A stretch of DNA of 64,000 nt, taken from assembly GCA_003278535.1 (NCBI GenBank), contig QCEG01000001.1, forward strand, positions 124,001 to 188,000, read 5' to 3'. The DNA comes from Prochlorococcus sp. AG-355-N18. GTDB lineage: Bacteria; Cyanobacteriota; Cyanobacteriia; PCC-6307; Cyanobiaceae. How positions within the stretch are numbered: the first letter of the stretch is position 1; each line of letters opens with the position of its first letter. The position numbers and the translations under genes were made by a program. A model generated the notes under the pieces. The model searched no databases. It was given only the letters and a program-made list of their open reading frames with translations, and was not told where the DNA came from. Positions 50,075 through 60,507 of the stretch are shown here, in pieces.

Positions 50075-51857
50075 ATTTATATTTATCTAATGCATCATCA
50101 TCTTCAATTTGCCCCATGTATATAACACCTTCATTTAGCTGCAGTGTAATAAGGTCGCCATTGCTAATTTGATGATCATCCATATTTTCTAAGTTACATA
50201 TTGTAGAAATCTTTTTATTATTTTTGTTAAACAAAGCATAAACATCATTTACATTTTGGTTTGTAACAATGCCCGCAATATTTTTGCTAAGTGGGATATT
50301 TTTCATTAATTCTTCTGGAACAAATAATATTTCTCCTGGGCAAATTAATGACATATCTAGATTATTTTTTATTATTCTTGCTTTACCTGTAACACCGATT
50401 TCACCTATTGAAATTCCTCTTGATACAATCTTTCTTACTAAACCGACTTTTATTAAATCTGTAGAACCACTTATTCCAGTAAATGTGCCTGCAGTTTGAA
50501 CTACTAAATCTCCTTGATTCAGGATCCCCATTTCCTGAGCAATTTGCATAGCTAAACTAAAAGTTTTTGCAGTTCTTTCATCATTTTTAACTACTATCGG
50601 AGTTACTCCCCAAACAAGTTGTAATCTTCTCGCTACACTTCTTTCTGTAGTTGTTGCCAAGATAGGTGTTGGTGGTCTGAACTTACTTACATTTCGAGCG
50701 GTAGAGCCAGATTTTGTTAAAGGGATAATAGCTCCTGCATCAAGTTGTCTAGCTATATTACTTACTGCTGCACTAATAGCATTTGGGATGGTACTTGGTA
50801 AGTGGCTCTCAATAGCTTTTAGTGGATAATCCCTTTCAATTCTTCTCGCTATGGTTGCCATCGTTTCAACTGCCTCTACAGGATAATCTCCAACTGCAGT
50901 TTCATTTGAAAGCATTACAGCATCTGTACCATCCAGAATTGCATTTGCGACATCACTAACTTCAGCCCTAGTTGGTCTTGGGTTAGAAGCCATAGAATCA
51001 AGCATTTGAGTCGCTGTAATTATTGGGATACCTAACGAATTAGCTTTTCTTATTAACTGCTTTTGTAAAAGAGGAACTTCTTCAGCAGGCATTTCTACTC
51101 CCAAATCACCTCTTGCAACCATAACCCCATCACATAAGGGTAATACTGTATCGATCTGATCAATTGCTTCAAATTTTTCTATTTTTGCGACTACAGGAGT
51201 TGAATGCCCATTTTTGTTTATTAAATCTTTTATCTCATTTATATCGGATGGATTTCTTACGAAACTTAGTGCTATCCAATCAACTCCTTCAGATAGACCG
51301 AATTTTAAATCCTCTTTATCTTTTTCTGTTAATGCTTTTACTGATAATTGAACATCAGGAAAATTAACACCTTTATTGTTTGAAAGAACCCCTCCTACAG
51401 TTACCATGCACTCCAAATTATTAGCTTTTTTATCAGCTTTTTCTACAATCATTTCTATTTTTCCATCATCTAAAAGTATTCTTTTCCCTTCGCTAACTTC
51501 TTTAGAAAGTTTGTCGTAGGTTACATTTGCAATAGTATTTGTACATTCGACTTCATTTGATGTTAGTGTGAATTTATCGCCTTTTTTAACTTTTACTGGC
51601 CCATCTTTAAAGCGCCCTAATCGTATTTTAGGTCCTTGAAGATCTTGCAATATTCCAATATCTATATCTAACTTTTTTGATACTTTCCTTATGGTTTTTA
51701 TTCTCTCAGCATGATCTTTATGATCTCCATGTGAGAAATTTAATCTGAATGTTGTTACTCCAGCTTTAATTAAATTTGTAATTATCTCTTCAGATTGAGT
51801 TGCAGGACCAATAGTTGCTACTATTTTTGTTCTTCTTTTTAAATCAATATTCGACAT
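50067..51857 (-). CDS. pyk: pyruvate kinase with C-terminal PEP-utilising mobile domain
   Basis: TKIVATIGPATQSEEII, MVARGDLGVEMPAEEVPLLQK, ATQMLDSM; 596 aa. Confidence 0.97.
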   Translation of the reverse strand: MSNIDLKRRTKIVATIGPATQSEEIITNLIKAGVTTFRLNFSHGDHKDHAERIKTIRKVSKKLDIDIGILQDLQGPKIRLGRFKDGPVKVKKGDKFTLTSNEVECTNTIANVTYDKLSKEVSEGKRILLDDGKIEMIVEKADKKANNLECMVTVGGVLSNNKGVNFPDVQLSVKALTEKDKEDLKFGLSEGVDWIALSFVRNPSDINEIKDLINKNGHSTPVVAKIEKFEAIDQIDTVLPLCDGVMVARGDLGVEMPAEEVPLLQKQLIRKANSLGIPIITATQMLDSMASNPRPTRAEVSDVANAILDGTDAVMLSNETAVGDYPVEAVETMATIARRIERDYPLKAIESHLPSTIPNAISAAVSNIARQLDAGAIIPLTKSGSTARNVSKFRPPTPILATTTERSVARRLQLVWGVTPIVVKNDERTAKTFSLAMQIAQEMGILNQGDLVVQTAGTFTGISGSTDLIKVGLVRKIVSRGISIGEIGVTGKARIIKNNLDMSLICPGEILFVPEELMKNIPLSKNIAGIVTNQNVNDVYALFNKNNKKISTICNLENMDDHQISNGDLITLQLNEGVIYMGQIEDDDALDKYKYV

Positions 51858-51918
51858 ATATAAATAATATTGCTAGATATAAATAAATTTACCATACCCA
51901 AAGTTAGTTATTTAAGTC

Positions 51919-52248
51919 ATGGATTTTAAAACTTATCAGAAAAAAGCTAGAGAGACGGCACAATATCCAGATTTAGGTTCAAATAATATTTATCCAACTC
52001 TTGGTTTAGTGGGAGAGGCTGGTGAGGTGGCAGAAAAAGTGAAAAAGGTTATAAGAGATAAAGATGGAATATTTGATAACGAATCAAAATTAGGTATTAA
52101 AAAAGAGTTAGGAGATGTTTTGTGGTATGTATCAAATCTTTGTACAGAATTAAATTTCAATTTAGAGGATGTTGCATTACAAAACCTTGAAAAATTAAAA
52201 TTAAGAGCTGCTAAAGGCAAGATAAGAGGTTCTGGAGATGATAGATAA
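51919..52248 (+). CDS. MazG-like nucleotide pyrophosphohydrolase
   Basis: GLVGEAGEVAEKVKKVIRDK, KELGDVLWYVSNLCTEL. Confidence 0.9.
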   Translation: MDFKTYQKKARETAQYPDLGSNNIYPTLGLVGEAGEVAEKVKKVIRDKDGIFDNESKLGIKKELGDVLWYVSNLCTELNFNLEDVALQNLEKLKLRAAKGKIRGSGDDR

Positions 52249-52250
52249 AT

Positions 52251-52529
52251 TCAGCTATAACCTAAACTTGCATACTGGAGATTTGTAATTAAATTTTGAA
52301 TAACATTTAAAAGTAAAAAAGCTAACAAAGATGAAATATCAAATCCTCCTATTGGAGGGATAATACCTCTAAAAATGTTTAAGTAAGGATCTGTGATAGA
52401 AGTTAATGCAGATAAAACACCGTTACTCCAATCAATACCTGGAAACCATGTAAGTAAAATTCTTATTATCAAAATGAAAGAATAAATTGATAAAGTTTGG
52501 CCCAGAACTGCAAAAATCTCAGATAACAT
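52251..52529 (-). CDS. YggT-family membrane protein
   Basis: SFILIIRILLTWFPGIDW, LTSITDPYLNIFRGIIPPIGGFDISSLLAFLLL. Confidence 0.92.
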   Translation of the reverse strand: MLSEIFAVLGQTLSIYSFILIIRILLTWFPGIDWSNGVLSALTSITDPYLNIFRGIIPPIGGFDISSLLAFLLLNVIQNLITNLQYASLGYS

Positions 52530-52567
52530 TATCTTGTCGTAATTTAATACATCCTAACATTTACTTA

Positions 52568-53119
52568 TTATTGCTGCTTATTGTTACCGCTTCCTATATT
52601 TGAGAGATATTCATTACTTACAGCAAAAGTTTGAAAAAACTTTTCTGATAATGATAGCCAATATGATCTACCATCTTTTTGCTTCCTTTTGATAATGAAT
52701 TTCTTTTCTAATAATTCTTTAATGTGATCATAAGCACCTGAACCTCGAAGAAGTATAAGATCTGATTGCAGAATCTTTTTTTTGATCGCAATAGTCGCCA
52801 ATGTCCTTAATTCGGATGTTTTCAAATCAGAAGGAAGTAACTCATCGACGAATTCATTAAGACTAGATTTTAGTTCGAGTGAAAAACTGTTATTAACAAC
52901 ATTTAATTCAATAGCTGAGCTGGGATTTGAGTATTTATTTTTTAGATCTTTAATTGCATCATTTATTGAGTTTATATCAGAATTAGTAATTTCTGAAAGA
53001 TCCTTTTTTGTTATTGGTCTGCCTTTCAAATATAGAACAGCTTCAACTTTAGTAACTAGATCTATATCAGATATTGGCGTGGTATTTAGATCAGATTGAT
53101 TGATTTTGATTACCGAAAT
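52568..53119 (-). CDS. scpB: segregation and condensation protein ScpB; start unresolved (ORF track 53029; extended candidate ATT at 53119)
   Basis: In-frame upstream peptide ISDIDLVTKVEAVLYLKGRPITKKDLSEI resembles the ScpB N-terminal helix; winged-helix core and C-terminus present. Confidence 0.82.
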   Translation of the reverse strand: MSVIKINQSDLNTTPISDIDLVTKVEAVLYLKGRPITKKDLSEITNSDINSINDAIKDLKNKYSNPSSAIELNVVNNSFSLELKSSLNEFVDELLPSDLKTSELRTLATIAIKKKILQSDLILLRGSGAYDHIKELLEKKFIIKRKQKDGRSYWLSLSEKFFQTFAVSNEYLSNIGSGNNKQQ

Positions 53120-53140
53120 CTTTTCTAATTTACCTTAAAT

Positions 53141-54682
53141 TTAATCTGATGCACCAAGGAATAATCTATATGTATCGTTTTGAGTTTCATCCCAGAATTT
53201 ATAGCCTAGAATTTTTACAAATTTATTCCACTCTAAAATCTCGTTTTTATCGATCAAAACTCCAATAACAATCTTCCCTATATCAGCTCCATGATTCCTG
53301 TAGTGAAATACGCTTATAGACCAATTAGATTTCATATTATTTAAGAAGTTTATTAATGCGCCAGGCCTTTCTGGAAACTCAAATCTGTATAAAAGTTCAA
53401 TAAAGTTTCTATATTCCATCTCTTTAAAATCCATTGGTAATCTTCCCCCTACCATATGTCTGAGATGATTTTTAGATAATTCATCATCACTTATATCAAT
53501 AAATGAGTACTCAGAATTTTTAAATACATTTAATAGATTTTTTTTATCATTTAAACCATAGACTTGAACCCCTACAAAGATCTGTGCATTATTAGAATTC
53601 GACATCCTATAGCTAAATTCAGTTAAATTTCTATTATCAAGTAACTTACAAAAATCAATTAGACTACCAGCACGTTCAGGAATTTCAACAGCCATCATTA
53701 CTTCTTTACACTCTCCAAGTTCTGCTCTTTCTGCTACAAATCTAAGTCTCTCAAAATTCATATTCGCACCACATGCAATCGCAACCATTTTTCTATTTGA
53801 ATGATTCGAATTTAAAATATCTTTTTTCATTCCCGCTATTGATAAGGCACCTGCAGGCTCTAGTATTGATCTGGTATCCTCAAATACATCTTTTATAGCA
53901 GCACAGATTTCGTCAGTATTAACCCTAATCATCTTATCTATATATTTTCTACAAATGTCAAAAGTATTTTTACCAATTTTTTTAACCGCCACTCCATCTG
54001 CAAATTGACCTACAGAAGATAATTCCACAATTTTTTCTTCTTCCAAAGATTTCGTCATAGCGTCAGCATCTTCTGGTTCTACACCAATTATTTTTACTTC
54101 AGGCCATATTTTTTTAACGTATAAGGATATTCCTGATATCAATCCCCCACCACCTACAGCAATATAAATTGCATAAGGTTTTTCCTTAAGCTGCTGTTCA
54201 ATTTCTATAGCTATAGTTCCTTGTCCTGCTATTACTTCTGGATCATCAAAGGGATGAATAAAGCATAAATTTCTTTCTTGGCTAATCCTTATTGCCTCTT
54301 TGTAAGTTTCATCATAGTTATCGCCATATAATATAACTTTTGCTTTTAAATTTTTTACTGCATTAACTTTTACTATAGGTGTGGTAATGGGCATTAATAT
54401 GGTTGCTTGGCAATTTAACTTAAGGGCACTAAGTGCAACTCCTTGAGCATGATTACCAGCACTAGAAGTAATTACTCCCTGAGCAAGCTGTGAATTAGTG
54501 AGCTTACTCATTTTGTTATAGGCACCTCTTATTTTGAATGAAAATACATCCTGAAGATCTTCTCTTTTTAGAAAAATTTCATTATCAAGTGTATTACTTA
54601 AGTTATGAGCTTTCTCTAGAGGAGTTTTTTTTGCTACTTCATAGACTTCAGCTTGAAGTATTTTTTCAAAATAATCATTCAT
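53141..54682 (-). CDS. ilvA: threonine ammonia-lyase, biosynthetic (two ACT-like domains)
   Basis: FSFKIRGAYNKMSKL, SSAGNHAQGVALSA, VGGGGLISGIS. Confidence 0.96.
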   Translation of the reverse strand: MNDYFEKILQAEVYEVAKKTPLEKAHNLSNTLDNEIFLKREDLQDVFSFKIRGAYNKMSKLTNSQLAQGVITSSAGNHAQGVALSALKLNCQATILMPITTPIVKVNAVKNLKAKVILYGDNYDETYKEAIRISQERNLCFIHPFDDPEVIAGQGTIAIEIEQQLKEKPYAIYIAVGGGGLISGISLYVKKIWPEVKIIGVEPEDADAMTKSLEEEKIVELSSVGQFADGVAVKKIGKNTFDICRKYIDKMIRVNTDEICAAIKDVFEDTRSILEPAGALSIAGMKKDILNSNHSNRKMVAIACGANMNFERLRFVAERAELGECKEVMMAVEIPERAGSLIDFCKLLDNRNLTEFSYRMSNSNNAQIFVGVQVYGLNDKKNLLNVFKNSEYSFIDISDDELSKNHLRHMVGGRLPMDFKEMEYRNFIELLYRFEFPERPGALINFLNNMKSNWSISVFHYRNHGADIGKIVIGVLIDKNEILEWNKFVKILGYKFWDETQNDTYRLFLGASD

Positions 54683-54798
54683 ATATATATTTTTAGCATT
54701 AATTATTAATCTAATAAAACATTACATGATCTATTTAAAAAAAAATACTCATTTTGCACCTCGGCGTTTTAGATTATATAGATACCAATTTTTGTTAA

Positions 54799-56688
54799 AT
54801 GCTTTTAAGTGAGTTAAGTCATCCAAATCAACTTCATGGCTTAACAGTTTCACAATTAGAAGAAATTGCTTGTCAAATTAGGGAAAGACATCTTCAAGTA
54901 GTATCTACTAGTGGTGGACATCTTGGCCCTGGCTTAGGTGTAGTTGAACTGACATTAGCTTTATATCAGACTCTTGATCTTGATTTAGACAAAGTTGTTT
55001 GGGATGTAGGCCATCAAGGTTATCCTCATAAATTAATCACAGGACGGTTCAGTCAATTTGATTCCCTTAGACAACAAAATGGAGTAGCTGGATATTTGAA
55101 AAGAAGTGAAAGTAAATTTGATCATTTTGGTGCTGGACATGCAAGTACTTCTATTTCTGCTGCCTTAGGAATGGCAATAGCAAGAGATAGAAAAGGTGAA
55201 AATTATAAATGTGTTGCCGTTATTGGAGATGGAGCACTAACTGGAGGAATGGCATTAGAAGCTATAAATCATGCAGGACACTTACCAAATACTCCTTTAG
55301 TTGTAGTATTAAACGATAATGATATGTCTATTTCACCTCCAGTTGGAGCTCTATCATCTTACTTAAATAAAGTAAGAGTTAGTCCACCATTGCAGTTTTT
55401 GTCCGATAGTGTTCAAGAAAGTGTAAAAAATATCCCCTTAATTGGTAAGGATTTACCAGAAGAATTAAAAAATATTAAAGGAAGTGTTAGACGATTAGCT
55501 GTACCTAAGGTTGGAGCTGTCTTTGAAGAACTTGGATTTACATATATGGGTCCAATTGACGGTCATGATATTGGAAATTTAGTTAATACTTTTAACGCTG
55601 CTCATAAACTTAAAAAACCTGTACTTGTACATGTTGTCACAACAAAAGGGAAGGGTTACCCATATGCAGAAGCTGATCAGGTTGGATATCATGCACAGTC
55701 TGCATTTGATCTGACAACTGGGAAATCTATTCCATCAAAGAAACCTAAGCCTGTTAGTTATAGTAAAATATTTGGTCAAACCTTATTGAAAATATGTGAA
55801 CAAGATAGCAGAGTAGTTGGCATTACAGCTGCAATGGCTACAGGTACTGGATTAGATATATTGCAAAGAAATATTCCAGATCAATATATCGATGTAGGAA
55901 TAGCAGAACAACATGCAGTTACTCTTGCTGCAGGAATGTCGTGTGATGGTCTTAAACCTGTTGTAGCTATTTATAGTACTTTTCTTCAACGTGCTTTCGA
56001 TCAATTAATTCATGATGTAGGTATTCAAAATTTGTCTGTATCATTCGTACTTGATAGAGCTGGAATAGTTGGAGCTGACGGTCCTACTCACCAAGGTCAG
56101 TACGATATCAGTTATATGAGATCTATACCTAATTTTGTATTGATGGCGCCAAAAGATGAGTCTGAATTACAGAGAATGTTAATAACTTCAATAAACCACA
56201 ACGGTCCAACAGCACTAAGAATACCCAGAGGCTCAGGATTAGGAGTGGCTGTAATGGATGAAGGTTGGGAACCTTTGAATATAGGTGAAGCAGAAATACT
56301 TGAACAAGGAGAGGATATTTTAATTATTGCCTATGGTTCAATGGTTGCATCAGCTATGGAAACAGCAAAGATACTAAAAAATATGAACATTAATGCTTGT
56401 CTTATTAATGCAAGATTTGTGAAACCTCTAGATGAAAATCTTATTATGCCTTTAGCAAGTAGGATTCAAAAAGTTGTAACTATGGAAGAAGGAACCCTAA
56501 TAGGTGGATTTGGTTCCGCCATAGTTGAATTATTAAACGATAATGGAATAAACATTCCTGTATACAGAATAGGCATACCTGATGTTTTAGTTGATCATGC
56601 TTCACCTGACCAGAGTAAAGAAAAATTAGGACTTATGCCTGATCAGATGGCAGATAAAATTATTAAGAAATTTAAATTAGATAATTAA
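54799..56688 (+). CDS. dxs: 1-deoxy-D-xylulose-5-phosphate synthase
   Basis: [50 protein letters not shown]. Confidence 0.98.
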   Translation: MLLSELSHPNQLHGLTVSQLEEIACQIRERHLQVVSTSGGHLGPGLGVVELTLALYQTLDLDLDKVVWDVGHQGYPHKLITGRFSQFDSLRQQNGVAGYLKRSESKFDHFGAGHASTSISAALGMAIARDRKGENYKCVAVIGDGALTGGMALEAINHAGHLPNTPLVVVLNDNDMSISPPVGALSSYLNKVRVSPPLQFLSDSVQESVKNIPLIGKDLPEELKNIKGSVRRLAVPKVGAVFEELGFTYMGPIDGHDIGNLVNTFNAAHKLKKPVLVHVVTTKGKGYPYAEADQVGYHAQSAFDLTTGKSIPSKKPKPVSYSKIFGQTLLKICEQDSRVVGITAAMATGTGLDILQRNIPDQYIDVGIAEQHAVTLAAGMSCDGLKPVVAIYSTFLQRAFDQLIHDVGIQNLSVSFVLDRAGIVGADGPTHQGQYDISYMRSIPNFVLMAPKDESELQRMLITSINHNGPTALRIPRGSGLGVAVMDEGWEPLNIGEAEILEQGEDILIIAYGSMVASAMETAKILKNMNINACLINARFVKPLDENLIMPLASRIQKVVTMEEGTLIGGFGSAIVELLNDNGINIPVYRIGIPDVLVDHASPDQSKEKLGLMPDQMADKIIKKFKLDN

Positions 56689-56707
56689 AAATTTAATAAA
56701 AAAATTT

Positions 56708-56971
56708 TTATAAAACACCACGTGAGGCTAATCCTAGGATTGCTCCAATGCCAAAAATATGACCTAGGCAATTTGCACCTACAACTGATGCGTGACTTAA
56801 ACCACCATAGAATTTTGAATTTGGTATTTCAAAACCTTCATTAGGTTTTCTGATAGTTGCTCTTGCAATTGCATAAGCAAAAACATTACATGCAATCATA
56901 ACAATGGCACACTTTGGTGACCATTCGAATGTTGCTGGAGCAGAAGCAGCTGCAAATAATGTAGTAAACAT
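56708..56971 (-). CDS. psaK: photosystem I reaction center subunit PsaK
   Basis: CNVFAYAIARATIRKPNEGFEIPNSKFYGGLSHASVVGANCLGHIFGIGAILGL. Confidence 0.93.
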   Translation of the reverse strand: MFTTLFAAASAPATFEWSPKCAIVMIACNVFAYAIARATIRKPNEGFEIPNSKFYGGLSHASVVGANCLGHIFGIGAILGLASRGVL

Positions 56972-57037
56972 AAAAAATCGTTATTTTCATATATTCTCTA
57001 ATACTTTGACCTAAAAAACACAAAATTGTAAAAGGTC

Positions 57038-57373
57038 TTAAGAGTTGTTTACTTCTAAGCTATTTAACAACTTTATAAATCCAAACAGAATAACAAAATC
57101 ACTTATAGTTAAGAAAGATTCTGCAAAGCCATGCAGTAAGTCAACCTCAACAAGAGTTTTATTATAGTAATTTAGTGTGAATATAGATACCAATATAGTT
57201 ATGAATACAAATAAAACAGTTAAGGAAAATCCTGTTTTTATAAAAATATTAACAGATTTGATTTTATATAAGTAAAACAAAAATATAGCATATGGAATTA
57301 TTGATACTGCGAACAATAATGTGTTATCAATCGAACCTAATTTTTCTATAAATTTAAAAAATAAATCATTCAT
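57038..57373 (-). CDS. DUF3593-like membrane protein
   Basis: Three TM; overlapping partner of a DUF2499-like ORF. Confidence 0.7.
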   Translation of the reverse strand: MNDLFFKFIEKLGSIDNTLLFAVSIIPYAIFLFYLYKIKSVNIFIKTGFSLTVLFVFITILVSIFTLNYYNKTLVEVDLLHGFAESFLTISDFVILFGFIKLLNSLEVNNS

Positions 57374-57668
57374 AATTCTCTTTTCCTTTAAAAATTATTA
57401 TTGCAGCTAAGGCTAATGTTGAATTTCCTATAAATGTAAATATTCCTTGAAGTGATACTAGACCGTAAAGATTTTCATGGTTGTCATAAATATGCCAGGT
57501 GATCGCACACATTGCACCTATTAAATTTGGGACCATAGCGAGGCTTAACCAAAAAAATAAATTATATTTTTTATATGTAGAAATTTTGTTTATGACTAAT
57601 ATGGCAAAAATCCATTCTATTACTGATGAGATATGTATTAACCAAGTTCCAAATGATAATTCGTGCAA
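57366..57668 (-). CDS. DUF2499-like membrane protein
   Basis: ELSFGTWLIHISSVIEWIFAI, MVPNLIGAMCAITWHIYDN. Confidence 0.75.
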   Translation of the reverse strand: MHELSFGTWLIHISSVIEWIFAILVINKISTYKKYNLFFWLSLAMVPNLIGAMCAITWHIYDNHENLYGLVSLQGIFTFIGNSTLALAAIIIFKGKENYE

Positions 57669-57672
57669 AATT

Positions 57673-58209
57673 TTATATTTTTTTCTTTAAAACGTTGAGA
57701 ACTTCTTTAGCATGATTTATAGGTAAAACACTTATCCATCTATAAGAAATTTTCCCATCTGGAGAAATCAAAAAAGTATTTCTATCTGAGAATGGAGGAA
57801 TCCAGGAGCCATATTTATCACTAATAATTCCGTCAGGATCAGATAATAAAGTGTAGTTTATGGATTTCTCACTGCAGAAACTTTCATGAGAATCTTGCTT
57901 ATCAGCGCTAATGCCAACAATTTGTGCATTATATTTTGAAAAATCTTTTTTTGATTCCGAAAAACCTTTAGCTTCAAGAGTGCAACCTGCTGTAAAGTCT
58001 TTTGGATAAAAATACATAACTAGCCACTGACCTTCAAAATCACTTAGTTCCCATGTTTTTTTTGTTTTTATGTTTTTATTAAAACCTTCTAACTGAAAGT
58101 TAGGAGCATAATCACCAACTTCAGGAGCAAAATCAAAAGAAAATGCTGAATTACAATTAAATAAAAAAATAAATGGTATTAATAAACTTACAACTAAATT
58201 TCTCATCAA
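57673..58209 (-). CDS. PrxQ/Bcp-type thioredoxin-dependent peroxiredoxin with signal peptide
   Basis: LVMYFYPKDFTAGCTLEAKGFSESKKDF; N-terminal MMRNLVVSLLIPFIFLFNCNSAFS. Confidence 0.92.
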   Translation of the reverse strand: MMRNLVVSLLIPFIFLFNCNSAFSFDFAPEVGDYAPNFQLEGFNKNIKTKKTWELSDFEGQWLVMYFYPKDFTAGCTLEAKGFSESKKDFSKYNAQIVGISADKQDSHESFCSEKSINYTLLSDPDGIISDKYGSWIPPFSDRNTFLISPDGKISYRWISVLPINHAKEVLNVLKKKI

Positions 58210-58211
58210 AT

Positions 58212-58448
58212 TTAGAATTTTTTTAAATCAACTCCATTTGATTTGGCAAATTTATCTAAACCTACTTTTTGTATAGACTTTAGGGCTTTAGTACTTACTT
58301 TTATATTTACCCATTTTTTGCCCTCTTCCCACCATAGTCTCCTTTTTTGGAGATTAACTTGTTGCAATTTTTTTGTACGAATATGTGAGTGACTCACTGC
58401 CATCCCGTTATTAGCTTTTGCACCGGTCAGTTCGCAAACTCTTGACAT
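58212..58448 (-). CDS. rpmB: 50S ribosomal protein L28
   Basis: [27 protein letters not shown]. Confidence 0.97.
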   Translation of the reverse strand: MSRVCELTGAKANNGMAVSHSHIRTKKLQQVNLQKRRLWWEEGKKWVNIKVSTKALKSIQKVGLDKFAKSNGVDLKKF

Positions 58449-58487
58449 ATTTATTGAGTTATATCTATAAAAATTCTAACACATGAC

Positions 58488-60392
58488 TCAATTTGTTGAA
58501 TTAAGTAATTCTGAAATTAATTCGGCATTATTATTTTGTAAATTAATTATCTGTTTTTGATCTAATCCACCAACGGAAAGCTTAGCCATATTGTAAACAT
58601 GATTTGCAATTTTTGATGCCAATGGATTCTCAATAGAATCTTTTTCATCAATAATTATTTTGTTGCCTGTAATTTTATTAAGACCAACAATAAGTGGATG
58701 TTCTTTGTTAATTAAGAGCACATGATATTCAGGTAATCCCGGCATCTTTTGTTCCATATAAGCTCCCATATCATTAATTCTTCTCATTTGTTCTGGAAGC
58801 AAGATCATCGCTGGCGGAGCATCTTTACTCGAAAGTGACTGCACTTTAACTGTTACTTTCTCATTGTTAAGGGCCTTAACTATCGTATCTCTAAGATTAT
58901 CTGTATTTGATTTGCCATCCTTATCTACAATTTCTTTTGATTCTTTATCTTCTAATTCATTTATTTCTGAATCTACTCTTTGGAATTGATAATCTTCATT
59001 TTTACTTTCCAGCCATGGAAGAAATTGTGCGTCAATCAAGGGATCTGATTTAATAACTTCTTTATTATCAGATAAACAGATATTTAATGCACTAGATTGC
59101 GCAATCAAATCTGAACAGTAAATTATTTTTTTAGAATCAGTTAATTTATTTCGCTCTTTGTAATTTGCGAGAGTTGTATAATATTTATCTTTGGACTTGA
59201 TGAGGGATTTTTTTTCTATTTCTTTAGTTACGTCTTTTTCTGAACTTATTATTGTTTCGAAAATTATACTGTTATTGACCAAATCAGCAAATTTTTCATC
59301 TTCGATAGCACCAATTTTAATAAAAGCAGAGATTGAATCCCAGATTTCTGCATAAAATTCTGGAGAATTTTTTATCAAATCCTTTAGTTTATTAGCTATT
59401 TTTTTTGAAATAAATGATGATATAGATCTTACTTTTCTATCTGTTTGTAATGCACTTCTACTAACATTTAGAGGTATATCTGTAGAGTCAATAACTCCTC
59501 TTAGAGGTAGAAGGTATTTTGGTACTATCTCTTTAATTGAATCGCTTACGAATACTTGATTGCAAAATAGTTTTATTTCTCCCTTTTCCCAATCAGCTCT
59601 ACCTGACAATTTCGGAAAATACAATATCCCTTGTATGTCATATGGATAATCTGTATTTAGATGAATCCATAACAGTGGATCTCCCTGGAAAGGATAAAGG
59701 TATTTATATAACTCAATATAATCTTCATCTTTTAATTCACTAGGTTGTTTTCTCCAAGGAGGATTTTTTTTATTAATTGTCTCTCCTTCTAATAAGACAT
59801 CTATTGGCATAAAATCACAATATTTTTTTATTAGTGATTTAATCCTTTCAGGCTCGATAAACTCTTTTTCTTCTTCAAGTAGGTGAAGAATAATATCTGT
59901 ACCAATTGTTTCTCTTTCTGATTCCTCTAAAGTAAAATTTGGCGATCCATCACAAGACCATTTGAAAGCTTTTGATTCCCCAATTGCCGACTTAGTTAAT
60001 ATATCAACTCTATCTGCCACCATGAAACTTGAATAAAAACCTAGTCCAAAATGACCTATGAATTCATCATTATCTTTTTTGTATTTAGTTAGGAATTCTT
60101 CAGCACTGGAAAATGCAACTTGATTTATATACTTCTTAATTTCTTCATCATTCATTCCAATTCCGTTATCGGAAATTGTTAACGTATTTTTTTCACGGTT
60201 AATTGTTATTTTTACTTGAGCCTCCTCAGTATTCTCGCAATCACCTGCCATAGAGGCCATTCTTCTTTTACTAATTGCGTCAACGCCATTACTAACAAGT
60301 TCTCTTAAAAAAATTTCATGGTCAGAATATACCGCCTTCTTGATAATTGGGAAAATATTTTCGGTATTAATACGAATTTCACCTTTTTCCAT
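58488..60392 (-). CDS. htpG: molecular chaperone HtpG (Hsp90)
   Basis: EIFLRELVSNGVDAISKRR, ISDNGIGMNDEEI, GHFGLGFYSSFMVAD. Confidence 0.97.
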   Translation of the reverse strand: MEKGEIRINTENIFPIIKKAVYSDHEIFLRELVSNGVDAISKRRMASMAGDCENTEEAQVKITINREKNTLTISDNGIGMNDEEIKKYINQVAFSSAEEFLTKYKKDNDEFIGHFGLGFYSSFMVADRVDILTKSAIGESKAFKWSCDGSPNFTLEESERETIGTDIILHLLEEEKEFIEPERIKSLIKKYCDFMPIDVLLEGETINKKNPPWRKQPSELKDEDYIELYKYLYPFQGDPLLWIHLNTDYPYDIQGILYFPKLSGRADWEKGEIKLFCNQVFVSDSIKEIVPKYLLPLRGVIDSTDIPLNVSRSALQTDRKVRSISSFISKKIANKLKDLIKNSPEFYAEIWDSISAFIKIGAIEDEKFADLVNNSIIFETIISSEKDVTKEIEKKSLIKSKDKYYTTLANYKERNKLTDSKKIIYCSDLIAQSSALNICLSDNKEVIKSDPLIDAQFLPWLESKNEDYQFQRVDSEINELEDKESKEIVDKDGKSNTDNLRDTIVKALNNEKVTVKVQSLSSKDAPPAMILLPEQMRRINDMGAYMEQKMPGLPEYHVLLINKEHPLIVGLNKITGNKIIIDEKDSIENPLASKIANHVYNMAKLSVGGLDQKQIINLQNNNAELISELLNSTN

Positions 60393-60456
60393 TTAAAAAA
60401 ATCAAATATTATAAATCTTATTTCGTAAAAACTAGTTAATCAAGTTTAATTAGGAG

Positions 60457-60472
60457 TATTGTCCGAACAATA
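60457..60472. repeat. perfect inverted repeat TATTGT-CCGA-ACAATA upstream of htpG
   Basis: Direct reading; 6-bp arms, 4-nt centre. Confidence 0.7.
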
Positions 60473-60507
60473 TATGAATTTAAAAGTTAAATTAATTTTT
60501 AAAAGGT

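Noticed and set aside
52782-53099. Plus-strand 105-aa ORF antisense to scpB
   Set aside because: Overlaps the scpB coding region including its conserved N-terminus; shadow
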